DNA from: Salinihabitans flavidus
GTDB lineage: Bacteria; Pseudomonadota; Alphaproteobacteria; Rhodobacterales; Rhodobacteraceae
Direction of reading: 5' to 3'
NCBI RefSeq assembly: GCF_900110425.1
Contig: NZ_FODS01000023.1
Coordinates: 1 to 53,848 of the forward strand
Length of the DNA stretch: 53,848 bases
A model generated the notes under the pieces. The model worked only from the letters and a program-made list of their open reading frames with translations, made no database searches and was not told where the DNA came from. A program made the position numbers and the translations under genes. Positions within the stretch are counted from its first letter, which is position 1. Every line of letters starts with the position of its first letter. Below, one piece after another: positions 8,377 through 17,648 of the stretch.

Positions 8377-8647
8377 GCAGGCCATTCGGAGACCCGTTAG
8401 CAAACGCGACGAGCGCAAGATGCTGGTCGTCAGTCTTGGACGTGGCTGTCGCCGTCATATTGAACCGGCTCGCTAGGGCCTGCAGTCGGGGTCGTGCGAT
8501 ATCGGCGAAGTCATTCAAACGAGTCGCACTTTTGGCAAGTTCGACCAATCCGGTACCTAACTGGTACGTCTTGGAATTGACGTCGTAGGAAACCAGCCGG
8601 GCGGCTGCTGTCCCGCACCGAGCCGAACCCTTTGTTCCAAACGCCAA
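8376..8647 (-). pseudogene. IclR-family regulator, internal fragment
   Basis: On the minus strand a short frame reads LVSYDVNSKTYQLGTGLVEL, ARPRLQALASRFNMTATATS and HLALVAFANGSPNG. These match the junction of the IclR helix-turn-helix wing and the start of its effector domain. The DNA-binding helices that should come before it are not recognisable, and the effector domain is cut at about 8376 by the IS630 remnant. This is a decayed regulator with both ends missing. Its neighbour on the same strand, a piece of aspartate dehydrogenase, may once have been its target. Confidence 0.6.
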
Positions 8648-8667
8648 GGAGGTCGATCCGCCACAAT

Positions 8668-8955
8668 CTAAATGACTAACCTTGCATTTATATTAGATAC
8701 CGCGTGGGCGAGGCTGAAAGCCGTTGAATCGGATGTCTTTGGGTTGCCACTTGCGCCACCGCGTTGCTCGACTCTCAGCAGACCAGCCGCGCTCTCGGCC
8801 TCTACTATCCCGACGTTTTCTTTTGAATTGGGATCTGCGATGAGGCGCACCTTGGTGCCCTCAAGACCTATCCCTGCAAGAGCTACCGTCGCTGCGAGGT
8901 TCGCATTCTTCGGGTAGGATGCCGCCTTAGATATCTCTCTCGCCAGACTGGCTGC
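8668..8955 (-). pseudogene. L-aspartate dehydrogenase (NadX-like), C-terminal fragment
   Basis: Reading leftward from about 8955, the frame gives LAREISKAASYPKNANLAAT, VALAGIGLEGTKVRLIADP and later GNPKTSDSTAFSL before a stop at 8668. The YPKNANLAAT and NPKTS blocks are hallmarks of the DUF108/aspartate dehydrogenase domain, the catalytic C-terminal half of NAD(P)-dependent aspartate dehydrogenase (aspartate to iminoaspartate). The N-terminal Rossmann domain is absent: upstream the frame meets a stop codon near 8960. It therefore looks like a dead 3' remnant. Confidence 0.65.
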
Positions 8956-9186
8956 GCGATGGTTTCAAGCCGACCCAGGGGCCAACATTCTTCGAAGAAG
9001 CACGCGCCGTCAGCCCGCAACGCGCGCGCCGAGCGGCCTATCTCCCGCCCTCACAAATTCATCTTCAACGGCACAGGGCATGTGTTAGGGTTCATGGAGA
9101 CGCCGCAATTTGACGCCCTCGGAAAAAGCGTCAAGACTAGTTTGCCGCGCACCGTGCACGCCCTGGCCTCACCGAAGGGAGTGAAA

Positions 9187-11460
9187 ATGCAGATACGCCA
9201 TGTTCGTCGCGATTACCTGACAAGACCTATCCACCGTTGGGCCAAGGTTGCCCTGCCCACGATGTCGGAAACCGAGGCCGAGGCACTAAGCGCCGGGGAT
9301 GTGTGGTGGGAGGCGGAGCTGTTTTCCGGCACCCCCGACTGGCGCAAGTTGCGCGAGACAGACCCCCCGCGCCTGACGGACGAGGAGCAGGCGTTCATCG
9401 ACGGCCCGTGCCGGGAGTTGTGCGCGCTTGTCGATGACTGGCGCGTGAACCACTTGGCCGCCGACCTGCCCGAAGAGGTCTGGAAAATGATGCACGACAA
9501 GGGGTTCTTCGGGATGATCATTCCGAAGAAATACGGAGGCCTCGGGTTCTCGGCCCTTGCCCATTCCGAGGTTGTGCGCCTGATCTCGGCGCGCTCGCTC
9601 GTGGCGGCGGTGACGGTCATGGTGCCAAACTCTCTGGGCCCGGGCGAGTTGCTCATGCAGTTCGGCACCGATACGCAAAAGGATTACTGGCTGCCGCGGC
9701 TGGCAGACGGCACCGAGCTTCCGGCCTTCGGCCTGACCAGTGAAGAGGCGGGGTCGGACGCGGCGGCGATGAACGACACCGGCATCGTCTGCGAAGGCGA
9801 ATGGGAGGGTGAAAAGGTGCTCGGCCTGCGGCTGAACTGGGCCAAGCGCTATATTACCCTGTCGCCCGTCTGCACCGTTCTGGGCCTTGCCTTCAAGATG
9901 CGCGATCCCGATGGCCTGCTGGGCGATACCGAGGATATCGGCATCACCTGCGCGCTGGTACCGACGAGCCTCGACGGTGTAGAGACCGGCCGCCGCCACA
10001 TCCCGGCCGGGCAGATGTTCCTTAACGGGCCGACCACGGGCACCGATGTGTTTGTTCCGCTCGACAACATCATCGGCGGGCGGGAGTACGCCGGCAGGGG
10101 CTGGATGATGCTGATGAGCGCGCTGGCCGCCGGGCGCGGCATCTCGCTGCCGTCACTGTCGGCGGCGGGCACCGTGATGTCGGCGCACACGTCCGGCGCC
10201 TATGCCCGCGTGCGCCAGCAATTCGGTATCCCGGTGTCAAAATTCGGCGGTGTGCAGGAACGCCTTGCGCGGGTCGGGGCCAACGCCTACGCGCTGGATG
10301 CGGCGCGTCAACTGACCTGCGTCGGGCTGGATCAGGGTCAGGCGCTGGCGGTGATATCCGGCATCATGAAGGCGAACGCCACCGAACGCATGCGCGACGC
10401 GCTCAACGATGCCATGGATGTCCATGCGGGCAAGGCGGTGATAGACGGCCCCGGCAACTATCTGTCCGAGCATTACAAGGCGATACCCATCGGGATTACC
10501 GTCGAGGGGGCCAACATCCTGACGCGCAGCCTGATCATCTTCGGGCAAGGCGCGATCCGGGCGCATCCGCATCTTCTGGACGAAATGCAAGCGCTCGAGA
10601 TCGAGGACGACGCCGGGTCGCTGGATGCCTTCGACCGGCATTTCTGGGCCCATGTCGGCCATACGACCGCGACGTTCTTCCGCGCCCTGGGGCGTGCCTG
10701 GACGGGCGCGCGCCTTGCTCCGGCACCGCGCGACGCGGGCGCCGTCACGCAGATCTACCGGCGCATGTCGCGCTGGTCCGCCGCCTTTGCGCTGACGTCG
10801 GATTTCGCGTTCCTGACGCTGGGCGGCGCGCTCAAGCAGCGCGAGATGCTGTCGGCGCGGTTGGGGGATGTGCTGTCAGAGCTTTATTTCCTGTCGGCGA
10901 CGCTGAAGCGCTGGGAGAATGAGGGTAAAAAGGAAGCCGACCTACCGCTGGTGCATTTCGCCGCCGAGACCGCGTTCGCAAAGATCAGCCGCAGCCTTGA
11001 CCAGGCGCAGGCCAATCTGCCGGCGCGGTGGGCCGGCTGGCTGCTGCGCGCCGTGACGCTGCCCCGGCACGCATCGCGCGGACCTTCCGATGCGCTGACC
11101 GCAGATTGCGCCGATCTGATCACCGAACCGACCGAGACGCGTGCGCGGCTGTCCGGTGCCTTGTTCGAGAATTGTGCGCATGAAGGCATCGCGCAACTGG
11201 ACGCGGCCTTTGCAGCCGTGATCGACTGTGCACCACTGGAAAAACGGCTGCGCGAGGCGGACATGACCCAGAAGCAGGCGCTCGACGCGGGCAAGATCTC
11301 AAAGGCCGAGAACGAAAAGCTGAACGCCATGAAAGCCGCCGTGCAGAAGGTCATCGCCGTGGACGATTTCGCGCCCGATGAACTCGCGGCATTCTTCCCG
11401 GACCTGAAATCCTCCAAGCCGAAAGCCGCTCCAAAGGCATCCCGAAAGGCCGAGAAATGA
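9187..11460 (+). CDS. fadE: Acyl-CoA dehydrogenase, FadE type
   Basis: A 757-residue flavoprotein of the large FadE class, which introduces the alpha-beta double bond in acyl-CoA as the first step of beta-oxidation. Matches along the length include TMSETEAEALSAGD-WWEAEL, MIIPKKYGGLGFSA, VPNSLGPGELL, LTSEEAGSDAAAM, RYITLSPVCTVLGLAFK, ITVEGANILTRSLIIFGQGA and the C-terminal FadE-specific extension ending in DDFAPDEL. The start at 9187 follows a GGGAG site; an in-frame extension to 8959 shows no similarity. Unlike E. coli FadE, no N-terminal membrane helices are visible. The stop overlaps the thiolase start (ATGA), so the operon 9187-16691 is coupled. Confidence 0.92.
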   Translation: MQIRHVRRDYLTRPIHRWAKVALPTMSETEAEALSAGDVWWEAELFSGTPDWRKLRETDPPRLTDEEQAFIDGPCRELCALVDDWRVNHLAADLPEEVWKMMHDKGFFGMIIPKKYGGLGFSALAHSEVVRLISARSLVAAVTVMVPNSLGPGELLMQFGTDTQKDYWLPRLADGTELPAFGLTSEEAGSDAAAMNDTGIVCEGEWEGEKVLGLRLNWAKRYITLSPVCTVLGLAFKMRDPDGLLGDTEDIGITCALVPTSLDGVETGRRHIPAGQMFLNGPTTGTDVFVPLDNIIGGREYAGRGWMMLMSALAAGRGISLPSLSAAGTVMSAHTSGAYARVRQQFGIPVSKFGGVQERLARVGANAYALDAARQLTCVGLDQGQALAVISGIMKANATERMRDALNDAMDVHAGKAVIDGPGNYLSEHYKAIPIGITVEGANILTRSLIIFGQGAIRAHPHLLDEMQALEIEDDAGSLDAFDRHFWAHVGHTTATFFRALGRAWTGARLAPAPRDAGAVTQIYRRMSRWSAAFALTSDFAFLTLGGALKQREMLSARLGDVLSELYFLSATLKRWENEGKKEADLPLVHFAAETAFAKISRSLDQAQANLPARWAGWLLRAVTLPRHASRGPSDALTADCADLITEPTETRARLSGALFENCAHEGIAQLDAAFAAVIDCAPLEKRLREADMTQKQALDAGKISKAENEKLNAMKAAVQKVIAVDDFAPDELAAFFPDLKSSKPKAAPKASRKAEK

Positions 11461-12746
11461 CCGATCGTCCTGTCTACCTCATCGATGGCGCAAGAACCCC
11501 GCTCGTCAAGGCAAGGGGCAAGCCGGGGCCGTTCACGCCCGTGGATCTGTCCGTGCAATGCGGCCGCCCGCTGCTGACGCGCCAGCCCTTCGCGCGCGAT
11601 GCCGTGGATCTGGTCATCCTTGGCTGTGTCAACGTCATCGCCGACGAGATGAACCCCGCCCGGGTCGCCGCGCTGCGGTTGGGGATGGGGGCGGCGATGC
11701 CAGCCTTCACGGTGCAGATCAACTGTGGCTCGGGCATGCAGTCGATCGACACCGCCTATCGCTACATCCGTGACGGCGGACACGATCTGATCCTTGCCGG
11801 CGGGACCGAGGCGCTGAGCCACGCGCCGCTGGTTCTGCGTCAGGAGGCGGTCGAGTGGTACGCGGGCATGGCCACCGCCGATGGCGCTTTGGATACGGCG
11901 TCGCAACTGGCGGGGCTGCGCGCGAATTTCTTCAAGCCGATCATCGGGCTTGAACGCGGCCTGACCGACCCGGTCACCGATCTGAACATGGGCCAGACGG
12001 CCGAGATCCTCGCACATCGCTTCGGTATAACACGTGAACAGGCCGACGCTTACGCTGTGGAGAGTCACAAGCGCCTGGCGCGGGCGCAGGAAGAAGGCTG
12101 GCTGTCGGGCGAACTGACCCCCGCCTTCGACAGGGACGGTGCGTGTTACGATCACGATGACGGCGTGCGCCCCGACAGCTCCGCCGAGTCGCTTGCCACG
12201 CTGAGCCCGGTCTTCGAAAAACCCCATGGCAAGGTGACCGCGGGCAATGCCAGCCAGATCACCGATGGGGCCTCTTGGGTGATCGTCGCCTCCGAAAAGG
12301 CCGTCGAGGACCACGGGCTTTCCCCGATCGCGCGGATCGTCGACAGCGAATGGTCGGCGCTCGACCCATCGATCATGGGGCTGGGGCCGGTGCTGTGCTC
12401 GACTGCGATCACCCGGCGCCAGGGATTGAGCCGCGATGACGTGGACATTTGGGAACTCAACGAGGCATTTGCCGCCCAACTGCTGGCCTGCCTGGCCGCG
12501 TGGGAGGACGCTGATTTCTGCAAGCAGGTCCTGGGCCTGGACGCGGCCTTCGGGGCGATCGACCGCGACCGCCTGAACATCGACGGCGGTGCCGTAGCGC
12601 TGGGACATCCGGTCGGCACAAGCGGGAACCGGATCGTGCTGCACCTGGCCAACGCGATGAAGCGCAAGGGCCTGACACGCGGCATTGCAACCGAATGCAT
12701 CGGCGGCGGCCAGGGCGGCGCAATGTTGCTGGAGGCGATGGCATGA
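11457..12746 (+). CDS. Acetyl-CoA acyltransferase (thiolase)
   Basis: A 429-residue thiolase that cleaves 3-ketoacyl-CoA to acetyl-CoA and a shortened acyl-CoA. The nucleophilic Cys90 sits in INCGSGMQS, the acyl-binding region includes GGTEALSHAP, the second active-site histidine is in GHPVGTSGNR and the C-terminal catalytic cysteine in CIGGGQGGAM. Length and the DGARTPLVKARGKPG start suit the FadA/FadI degradative type. It overlaps the fadE-like gene and the multifunctional enzyme gene by four bases each. It probably forms a trifunctional beta-oxidation complex with the next gene product. Confidence 0.9.
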   Translation: MTDRPVYLIDGARTPLVKARGKPGPFTPVDLSVQCGRPLLTRQPFARDAVDLVILGCVNVIADEMNPARVAALRLGMGAAMPAFTVQINCGSGMQSIDTAYRYIRDGGHDLILAGGTEALSHAPLVLRQEAVEWYAGMATADGALDTASQLAGLRANFFKPIIGLERGLTDPVTDLNMGQTAEILAHRFGITREQADAYAVESHKRLARAQEEGWLSGELTPAFDRDGACYDHDDGVRPDSSAESLATLSPVFEKPHGKVTAGNASQITDGASWVIVASEKAVEDHGLSPIARIVDSEWSALDPSIMGLGPVLCSTAITRRQGLSRDDVDIWELNEAFAAQLLACLAAWEDADFCKQVLGLDAAFGAIDRDRLNIDGGAVALGHPVGTSGNRIVLHLANAMKRKGLTRGIATECIGGGQGGAMLLEAMA

Positions 12747-14830
12747 CTGGACCTGTGCTGAACCATCTGGGAAAGACATGGTTGGAACTGGGGCCCGCCC
12801 GAACAGCCGAAAGCGACGGGCCGTGGCGCGCGGCCCGCGATGCGCAGGGCATCCTTTGGATGGCACTCGATGTCGAAGAGGCCGGCGCCAACACCGTCTC
12901 GCGCGACGTGCTGGAGGGGCTGGACCGCCAGCTTGACGCCATCGCGGAGGATCCGCCCGAAGGCGTCGTGATCCGCTCGGCCAAGATCGGCAGTTTCGCC
13001 GTCGGGGCGGATATCAACATGTTCCGCGATCTGAAGGATGCCGACGACTTCAAGACCATGCTGGATGAGGGGCACGCCGTGCTCGACCGGCTCGAGGCGC
13101 TTGAATGCCCGACGGTCTGCGTCGTGCACGGACAAGCGCTTGGCGGCGGTTTCGAGATCGCGCTGGCCTGCGACAGGATCATTGCAGTGAACGGTGCCAG
13201 CTTCGGCTTTCCCGAGGTCAACCTCGGGCTGCACCCGGGGCTCGGCGGGACATTTCGCCTGACCGAACGCATCGACCCGATCGAGGCCATGACCTTGATG
13301 CTGACCGGCAAGACGGCGCACACGAAGAAGGCCAAGGCATTGGGAATCGTTGAGACAATCGTCGAGGAACGCCATGTCGAAGCGGCGGTGCGCGACGCCA
13401 TCAACGGTAATCGCAAGCACGACGGACCCAGCCTGAAAGACCGCGCCATGGCGCTTTCGCCTGCGCGCCGCCTGGCCGCACGCAAGATGCGCAGCACCGT
13501 CAAGGAACGCGCGAGCAGAGATCACTATCCCGCACCCTACGCGCTGATCGAGCTGTGGGAGACGCATGGGGGCGACCGCAACGAGATGCAACGGGCCGAG
13601 ATTGCCTCATTCGCGGACCTCGTGACCAACGAGACGTCAAGGAATCTGGTGCGGGTGTTCTTCCTGCGGCAGGCGCTGAAGAACGATGGCGACGGCCAGG
13701 ACGGCATCACCCATGTCCATGTCGTGGGGGCGGGCACCATGGGCGGCGAAATCGCCGCCTGGTGCGCGCTGAATGGCAAGAGCGTGACCTTCTCGGACCC
13801 CGATCTCAAGGCGCTGGGGCAGACGATCCGCCGCGCGGGCGACATCTGCAAGGACCAGCACCTGAGCGGCATCGAGAACCGCGATACGCTGGATCGGCTG
13901 ATGCCCGATCCGGACGGGCTGGGCGTGCCGAAGGCCGACCTGGTCATTGAGGCCGGACCAGAAGACGCCGAGATAAAGCGCAAGATCTATGCCGGGATCG
14001 AGCCACGGATGAACCCGACCGCGACGCTGGTGACGAACAGCTCGTCACTCTCGATCACCGAACTCGCCAAGACCCTCAAGCGGCCGCGCCGCTTTGCCGG
14101 GCTGCACTTCTTCAACCCGGTCTCCAAGATGCAACTGGTCGAGGTCGTCTCCCACGACGCCCTCTACGGCGCGGTGGCGGATCGATTGGCCGCCTTCTGC
14201 GGCACCATAGGGCGACTGCCCGCACGCGTCGGCGACTATTCCGGCTATCTGGTGAACCGCGCGCTCACGCCTTACCTTCTGGAGGCGATCCAGTTGATCG
14301 AGGAGGGCCACGCGAAAGAAACCATAGACGCCGCCGCCGAAGCCTTCGGCATGCCGATGGGCCCGGTAGAACTGGCCGACCAGATCGGCCTCGATATCTG
14401 CCTTCATGTGGCCGAAAGCCTGAAATCGGGTCTATCCAAGCCGATGGTCGAAATTCCCGGCTGGCTGACCGACAAGATCGAAAACGGAGATCTGGGCAAG
14501 AAATCAGGCCGGGGTTTCTACGATTGGACGGACGGCAAGGCCGACAAAGGCGCCGCGTCGAACCCAGAGACCGCACAGGCCATCACCGACCGGCTGATCC
14601 TGCCCATCCTTGACGCCTGTGTGGAATGCCTGCGCGAGGGCATCGCCCACGACAGCGATCAGGTAGATGGCGCGCTGATATTCGGCACCGGATTCGCACC
14701 GTTTCGCGGCGGGCCGATGCACTACGCCCGTTCGCGTGGCGTGGATGAGGTGGTGGCGCGCCTGACCGAACTGGCCGAAAGCCATGGCGACCGCTTCCGC
14801 CCGGATCCGGGCTGGAAGGACTTGGACTGA
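12743..14830 (+). CDS. fadJ: Multifunctional fatty-acid oxidation enzyme (enoyl-CoA hydratase / 3-hydroxyacyl-CoA dehydrogenase)
   Basis: A 695-residue FadB/FadJ-type fusion. The N-terminal crotonase domain (about 30-220) has the oxyanion segments SFAVGADINMF and GQALGGGFEIALACDR, with FPEVNLGLHPGLGGT. The NAD-binding dehydrogenase domain starts with VVGAGTMGGEIA near residue 327 and contains VTNSSSLSITELA and FAGLHFFNPVSKM, including the catalytic histidine; the C-terminal 3HCDH domains follow. It hydrates enoyl-CoA and oxidises the 3-hydroxyacyl-CoA. The start at 12743 overlaps the thiolase stop and fits the family better than an earlier in-frame ATG. The symbol is by architecture; FadB versus FadJ cannot be settled by eye. 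Confidence 0.9.
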   Translation: MTGPVLNHLGKTWLELGPARTAESDGPWRAARDAQGILWMALDVEEAGANTVSRDVLEGLDRQLDAIAEDPPEGVVIRSAKIGSFAVGADINMFRDLKDADDFKTMLDEGHAVLDRLEALECPTVCVVHGQALGGGFEIALACDRIIAVNGASFGFPEVNLGLHPGLGGTFRLTERIDPIEAMTLMLTGKTAHTKKAKALGIVETIVEERHVEAAVRDAINGNRKHDGPSLKDRAMALSPARRLAARKMRSTVKERASRDHYPAPYALIELWETHGGDRNEMQRAEIASFADLVTNETSRNLVRVFFLRQALKNDGDGQDGITHVHVVGAGTMGGEIAAWCALNGKSVTFSDPDLKALGQTIRRAGDICKDQHLSGIENRDTLDRLMPDPDGLGVPKADLVIEAGPEDAEIKRKIYAGIEPRMNPTATLVTNSSSLSITELAKTLKRPRRFAGLHFFNPVSKMQLVEVVSHDALYGAVADRLAAFCGTIGRLPARVGDYSGYLVNRALTPYLLEAIQLIEEGHAKETIDAAAEAFGMPMGPVELADQIGLDICLHVAESLKSGLSKPMVEIPGWLTDKIENGDLGKKSGRGFYDWTDGKADKGAASNPETAQAITDRLILPILDACVECLREGIAHDSDQVDGALIFGTGFAPFRGGPMHYARSRGVDEVVARLTELAESHGDRFRPDPGWKDLD

Positions 14831-14831
14831 C

Positions 14832-16691
14832 ATGCCGGGCGCGCCGCTGACCCTGTCCGATCCCGCGACCATGGCCCGCCGTATCGTCGAGAAGACCGGC
14901 GGCGATATCCGGCTGGCGTTGCCACTGGGGCTGGGCAAGGCGAATACCATCGTCAACGCGTTGACCCATCTGGCCATCGCCGACCGGTCGATCCGGCTGC
15001 ATATCTTTACGGCGCTGACCCTGCAACGTCCGCGCCCCGAAAGCGATCTTCAGGCGCGGTTTCTCGGCCCGGCCGTGGACCGCTTGTTCGGCGCTTACAC
15101 GCCGCTCGACTACACGACGCGGCTGTCGGACGGAACATTGCCCGACAACATCGAGGTGCAGGAATTCTTTTTCCAGGCCGGCACCTGGCTGGGAAACGCC
15201 GCGGCCCAGCAGGGCTATATCGCGGCCAACTACACGCACGCACTGCATGTTCTGATGGCCCGGCGTCCCAACGTGATCGCGCAGCTTGTGGCACGCGACG
15301 GCGATCGGTTCAGCCTGTCCGGCAACACGGATATCACGGCCGATATGTTGCATGCCCGCGCGCAGGGCGAACAGGATTTCATCCTTGCGGGCGAGATCAA
15401 TCCGAACCTGCCTTTCATGCCCGGTGCCGCCGAAATCGGATCGAACGAACTCGATTGGGTGCTGGACGATCCCGCCACGCAGTTCGAACTGTTCTCGGTG
15501 CCCAAGCGCCCGGTCGCGGCGGCCGACCACGCGATTGGCCTGCATGTGGCCGGGCTGGTGCCCGATGGCGGCACACTTCAGATCGGCATCGGGTCTATCG
15601 GCGATGCGGTGGCCGCGTCACTGATGCTGCGTCACCGGGCCCCGGACACCCTGCGCGCCATCATGGCCGCCGCGCCTTTTCCCGGCCACGCCGGCGCGCA
15701 AGGCGGCCGTTTCGAGGTTGGGCTCTACGGTGTGACCGAGATGTTGGTTCAGGGCATCGTGGAGTTGGTAAAAGCCGGGATTATCCGGCGGGAGGTAGAC
15801 GGCGCCGCCGTTCACGCGGGGTTCTTTGTCGATTGCCACGACTTCTACCGCTCTCTGCGCGAGATGCCCGAAGGCGAGCGTGCACGCATCCAGATGATGC
15901 CGGTGTCGTTCACCAACCAGCTTTATGGAGACGAGCAGGCCAAGCGCGCGGCGCGCCTTAACGCGCGGTTCGTGAACGCGGCGATGAAGGCGACCTTGTT
16001 GGGTGGCGTCACCTCGGACGTGACGGACAAGGGCCAAATCGTCAGCGGTGTCGGTGGGCAGTTCAACTTCGTCGACCAGGCGTTCGCGCTGCATGACGCG
16101 CGGGCGATCATCACCTTGCACGCCACCCGCGAAAGCAAGGGCGATGTGGCGTCGAACATCGTCTGGGATCATCCGCACGAGACGATCCCGCGCCATTACC
16201 GCGATATCATCGTGACGGAATACGGGGTCGCCGATCTGCGCGGACGCTCGGACGCCGAATGCGTCATGGCCATGATTTCGATCGCCGACAGCCGGTTTCA
16301 GCCCGAATTGCTGGAGCGGGCGAAAGCGGCAGGCAAGCTGCCCAAGGACGCGCAGGTGCCGCAGGCCCATCAAACGAACACGCCCGAAGTCCTGCGGTCA
16401 TGGATTGCACCTTTCATGGCGGATGCAACCTTGGCGCGGTTCCCGTTCGGCACCGACTTCACCGAGGTCGAACAAAGCCTGCTGGCGGCCCTTGCCATCC
16501 TGAAAGCAAAAGCGGGATCGCGCCGGGCAATGGCAGGATTGCTCTGGCGTGGCCTTTTAACCGGCGCGCCCGATCCCCAGCAGCGCGCCGGTCTGGAGCG
16601 TCTGTCACTGGATCACCCGCGGTCTCTTGCCGATCGACTGACGAGGCTCGCAGTCAAGGGGGCCCTTAAAGCAGCGGCGGACAAATCCTGA
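14832..16691 (+). CDS. Acetyl-CoA hydrolase/transferase family protein
   Basis: A 619-residue protein of the acetyl-CoA hydrolase/CoA-transferase family, one base after the FadJ-like gene. Features are the N-terminal LALPLGLGKANTIVNAL glycine-rich segment, VPDGGTLQIGIGSIGDAV in the middle and the C-terminal AcetylCoA_hyd_C block with GVGGQFNFVDQA, LHATRESKGDVASNIVW and ITEYGVADLRG-like sequence (reads VTEYGVADLRGRSDAE). Such enzymes move CoA between acetyl-CoA and other carboxylates or hydrolyse it. In this operon it may recycle CoA when beta-oxidation outruns the TCA cycle; that role is inference. Confidence 0.82.
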   Translation: MPGAPLTLSDPATMARRIVEKTGGDIRLALPLGLGKANTIVNALTHLAIADRSIRLHIFTALTLQRPRPESDLQARFLGPAVDRLFGAYTPLDYTTRLSDGTLPDNIEVQEFFFQAGTWLGNAAAQQGYIAANYTHALHVLMARRPNVIAQLVARDGDRFSLSGNTDITADMLHARAQGEQDFILAGEINPNLPFMPGAAEIGSNELDWVLDDPATQFELFSVPKRPVAAADHAIGLHVAGLVPDGGTLQIGIGSIGDAVAASLMLRHRAPDTLRAIMAAAPFPGHAGAQGGRFEVGLYGVTEMLVQGIVELVKAGIIRREVDGAAVHAGFFVDCHDFYRSLREMPEGERARIQMMPVSFTNQLYGDEQAKRAARLNARFVNAAMKATLLGGVTSDVTDKGQIVSGVGGQFNFVDQAFALHDARAIITLHATRESKGDVASNIVWDHPHETIPRHYRDIIVTEYGVADLRGRSDAECVMAMISIADSRFQPELLERAKAAGKLPKDAQVPQAHQTNTPEVLRSWIAPFMADATLARFPFGTDFTEVEQSLLAALAILKAKAGSRRAMAGLLWRGLLTGAPDPQQRAGLERLSLDHPRSLADRLTRLAVKGALKAAADKS

Positions 16692-16773
16692 TCAACGGCA
16701 ATCTGGCGTGTCACCTCGCGGCCAGGACGCCGCGAAAAGAGAGAGATAAATTCACCGGTCACCGTTGCTCCCG

Positions 16774-16886
16774 TCACCAGTCGTCGAGGTGGGCGGAGAT
16801 CGTCACCGCGATCCCACCGAGCGACACGGCGATGAACACCCAACGCAAGGTGTCGAGATACGGCACTCGCGGCTCGATGGCGGATT
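16774..16886 (-). pseudogene. Possible C-terminal membrane-anchor fragment; surrounding 16692-17151 otherwise without genes
   Basis: The 460 bases between the fatty-acid operon and the GMC dehydrogenase pair hold no complete gene. On the minus strand a frame without a start codon reads PYLDTLRWVFIAVSLGGIAV then TISAHLDDW and a stop at 16774. The hydrophobic helix with a short polar tail resembles C-terminal anchors of phage-type lysozyme or peptidoglycan-binding proteins. The similarity is by eye and weak. The rest of the interval shows nothing I can identify. Confidence 0.3.
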
Positions 16887-17151
16887 CAAGGCCCGATCCA
16901 CCCACATTCTAGCATTTCGGCGACCGCAGAAGGGGCGAAGACGAGGCTTGGAGAGCCAATTACCTGATCTGTCGGAAAAATCTGGCGATCTTGACGTCAA
17001 ACGGCCACTTGGAGACTGTCAGCTTATATGGAGCAGCGTAATCAGCCCCATTCGCGCATTGGCCAACTTTCAGGAACCAAAGGGATAGGTCGCGCGTTAA
17101 TACTGGCATACCGAACGTTGCTCCGAAAACAAACCAGGTGGGGACAAACAT

Positions 17152-17595
17152 ATGGCTCATCCAAAATCCACAAGATCCGGAACCATGACCCGACGGGGAA
17201 TGCTGTCGGCTGTTTCCGCCATGTCGGTGCTCGCCCTGACGCACACGCCGAGCCGCGCGTTTGCGGCCAATTTGGATGTAGATGCATTCCTGTCGTTGTC
17301 CCAAAACTTGGTCGGGCAGGACGACCTGTCAAAGGATATCGCGGCGGCGATGCTCGATGCCTTCTCCGTCACCGGCCAGAAGGAAGCTATATCTGCGCTG
17401 GCGGATGGCAAGAATGATGATGCGATCGCCAATGAGATCGTCGCGACGTGGTACACCGGAGTGTCGCCTGACCCCGATGATCTCGACGTTATCACCTACA
17501 CTGATGCGTTGATGTGGCAGGCGATGGATTACACGAAACCGTTGGCCTACTGCGGCGGTGCCATGGGGTATTGGGCAGAACCGCCTGGAGCCTGA
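17152..17595 (+). CDS. Sugar/alcohol dehydrogenase complex small subunit (Tat-exported, sorbitol-dehydrogenase type)
   Basis: A 147-residue protein with a Tat signal: TMTRRGMLSAVSAMSVLAL ending at SRAFA. The mature part (LDAFLSLSQ-like start, DAFSVTGQKEAI, EIVATWYTG, DALMWQAM) and the terminal GYWAEPPG are characteristic of the small subunit of membrane FAD-dependent sugar dehydrogenases (sorbitol, gluconate, fructose, glucose). It acts as a folding and export chaperone carrying the signal-less catalytic subunit through the Tat system. That subunit follows after 53 bases. An AGGTGGGG site precedes the ATG at 17152; an internal ATG at residue 12 is possible. Confidence 0.82.
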   Translation: MAHPKSTRSGTMTRRGMLSAVSAMSVLALTHTPSRAFAANLDVDAFLSLSQNLVGQDDLSKDIAAAMLDAFSVTGQKEAISALADGKNDDAIANEIVATWYTGVSPDPDDLDVITYTDALMWQAMDYTKPLAYCGGAMGYWAEPPGA

Positions 17596-17648
17596 TAACA
17601 GCGCTCTTTTCCGTTCTCCCAAAAAATCACGGTCAAAGGAATTCCGAA

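Noticed and set aside
8959-9186. N-terminal extension of the FadE-like protein by 76 codons
   Set aside because: The extension overlaps the aspartate dehydrogenase remnant border, lacks family similarity and has no better ribosome-binding site than ATG 9187.
10884-12866. A 660-codon minus-strand frame across the fad operon
   Set aside because: Antisense shadow of the FadE-like and thiolase genes, with no recognisable domain and no ribosome-binding site.
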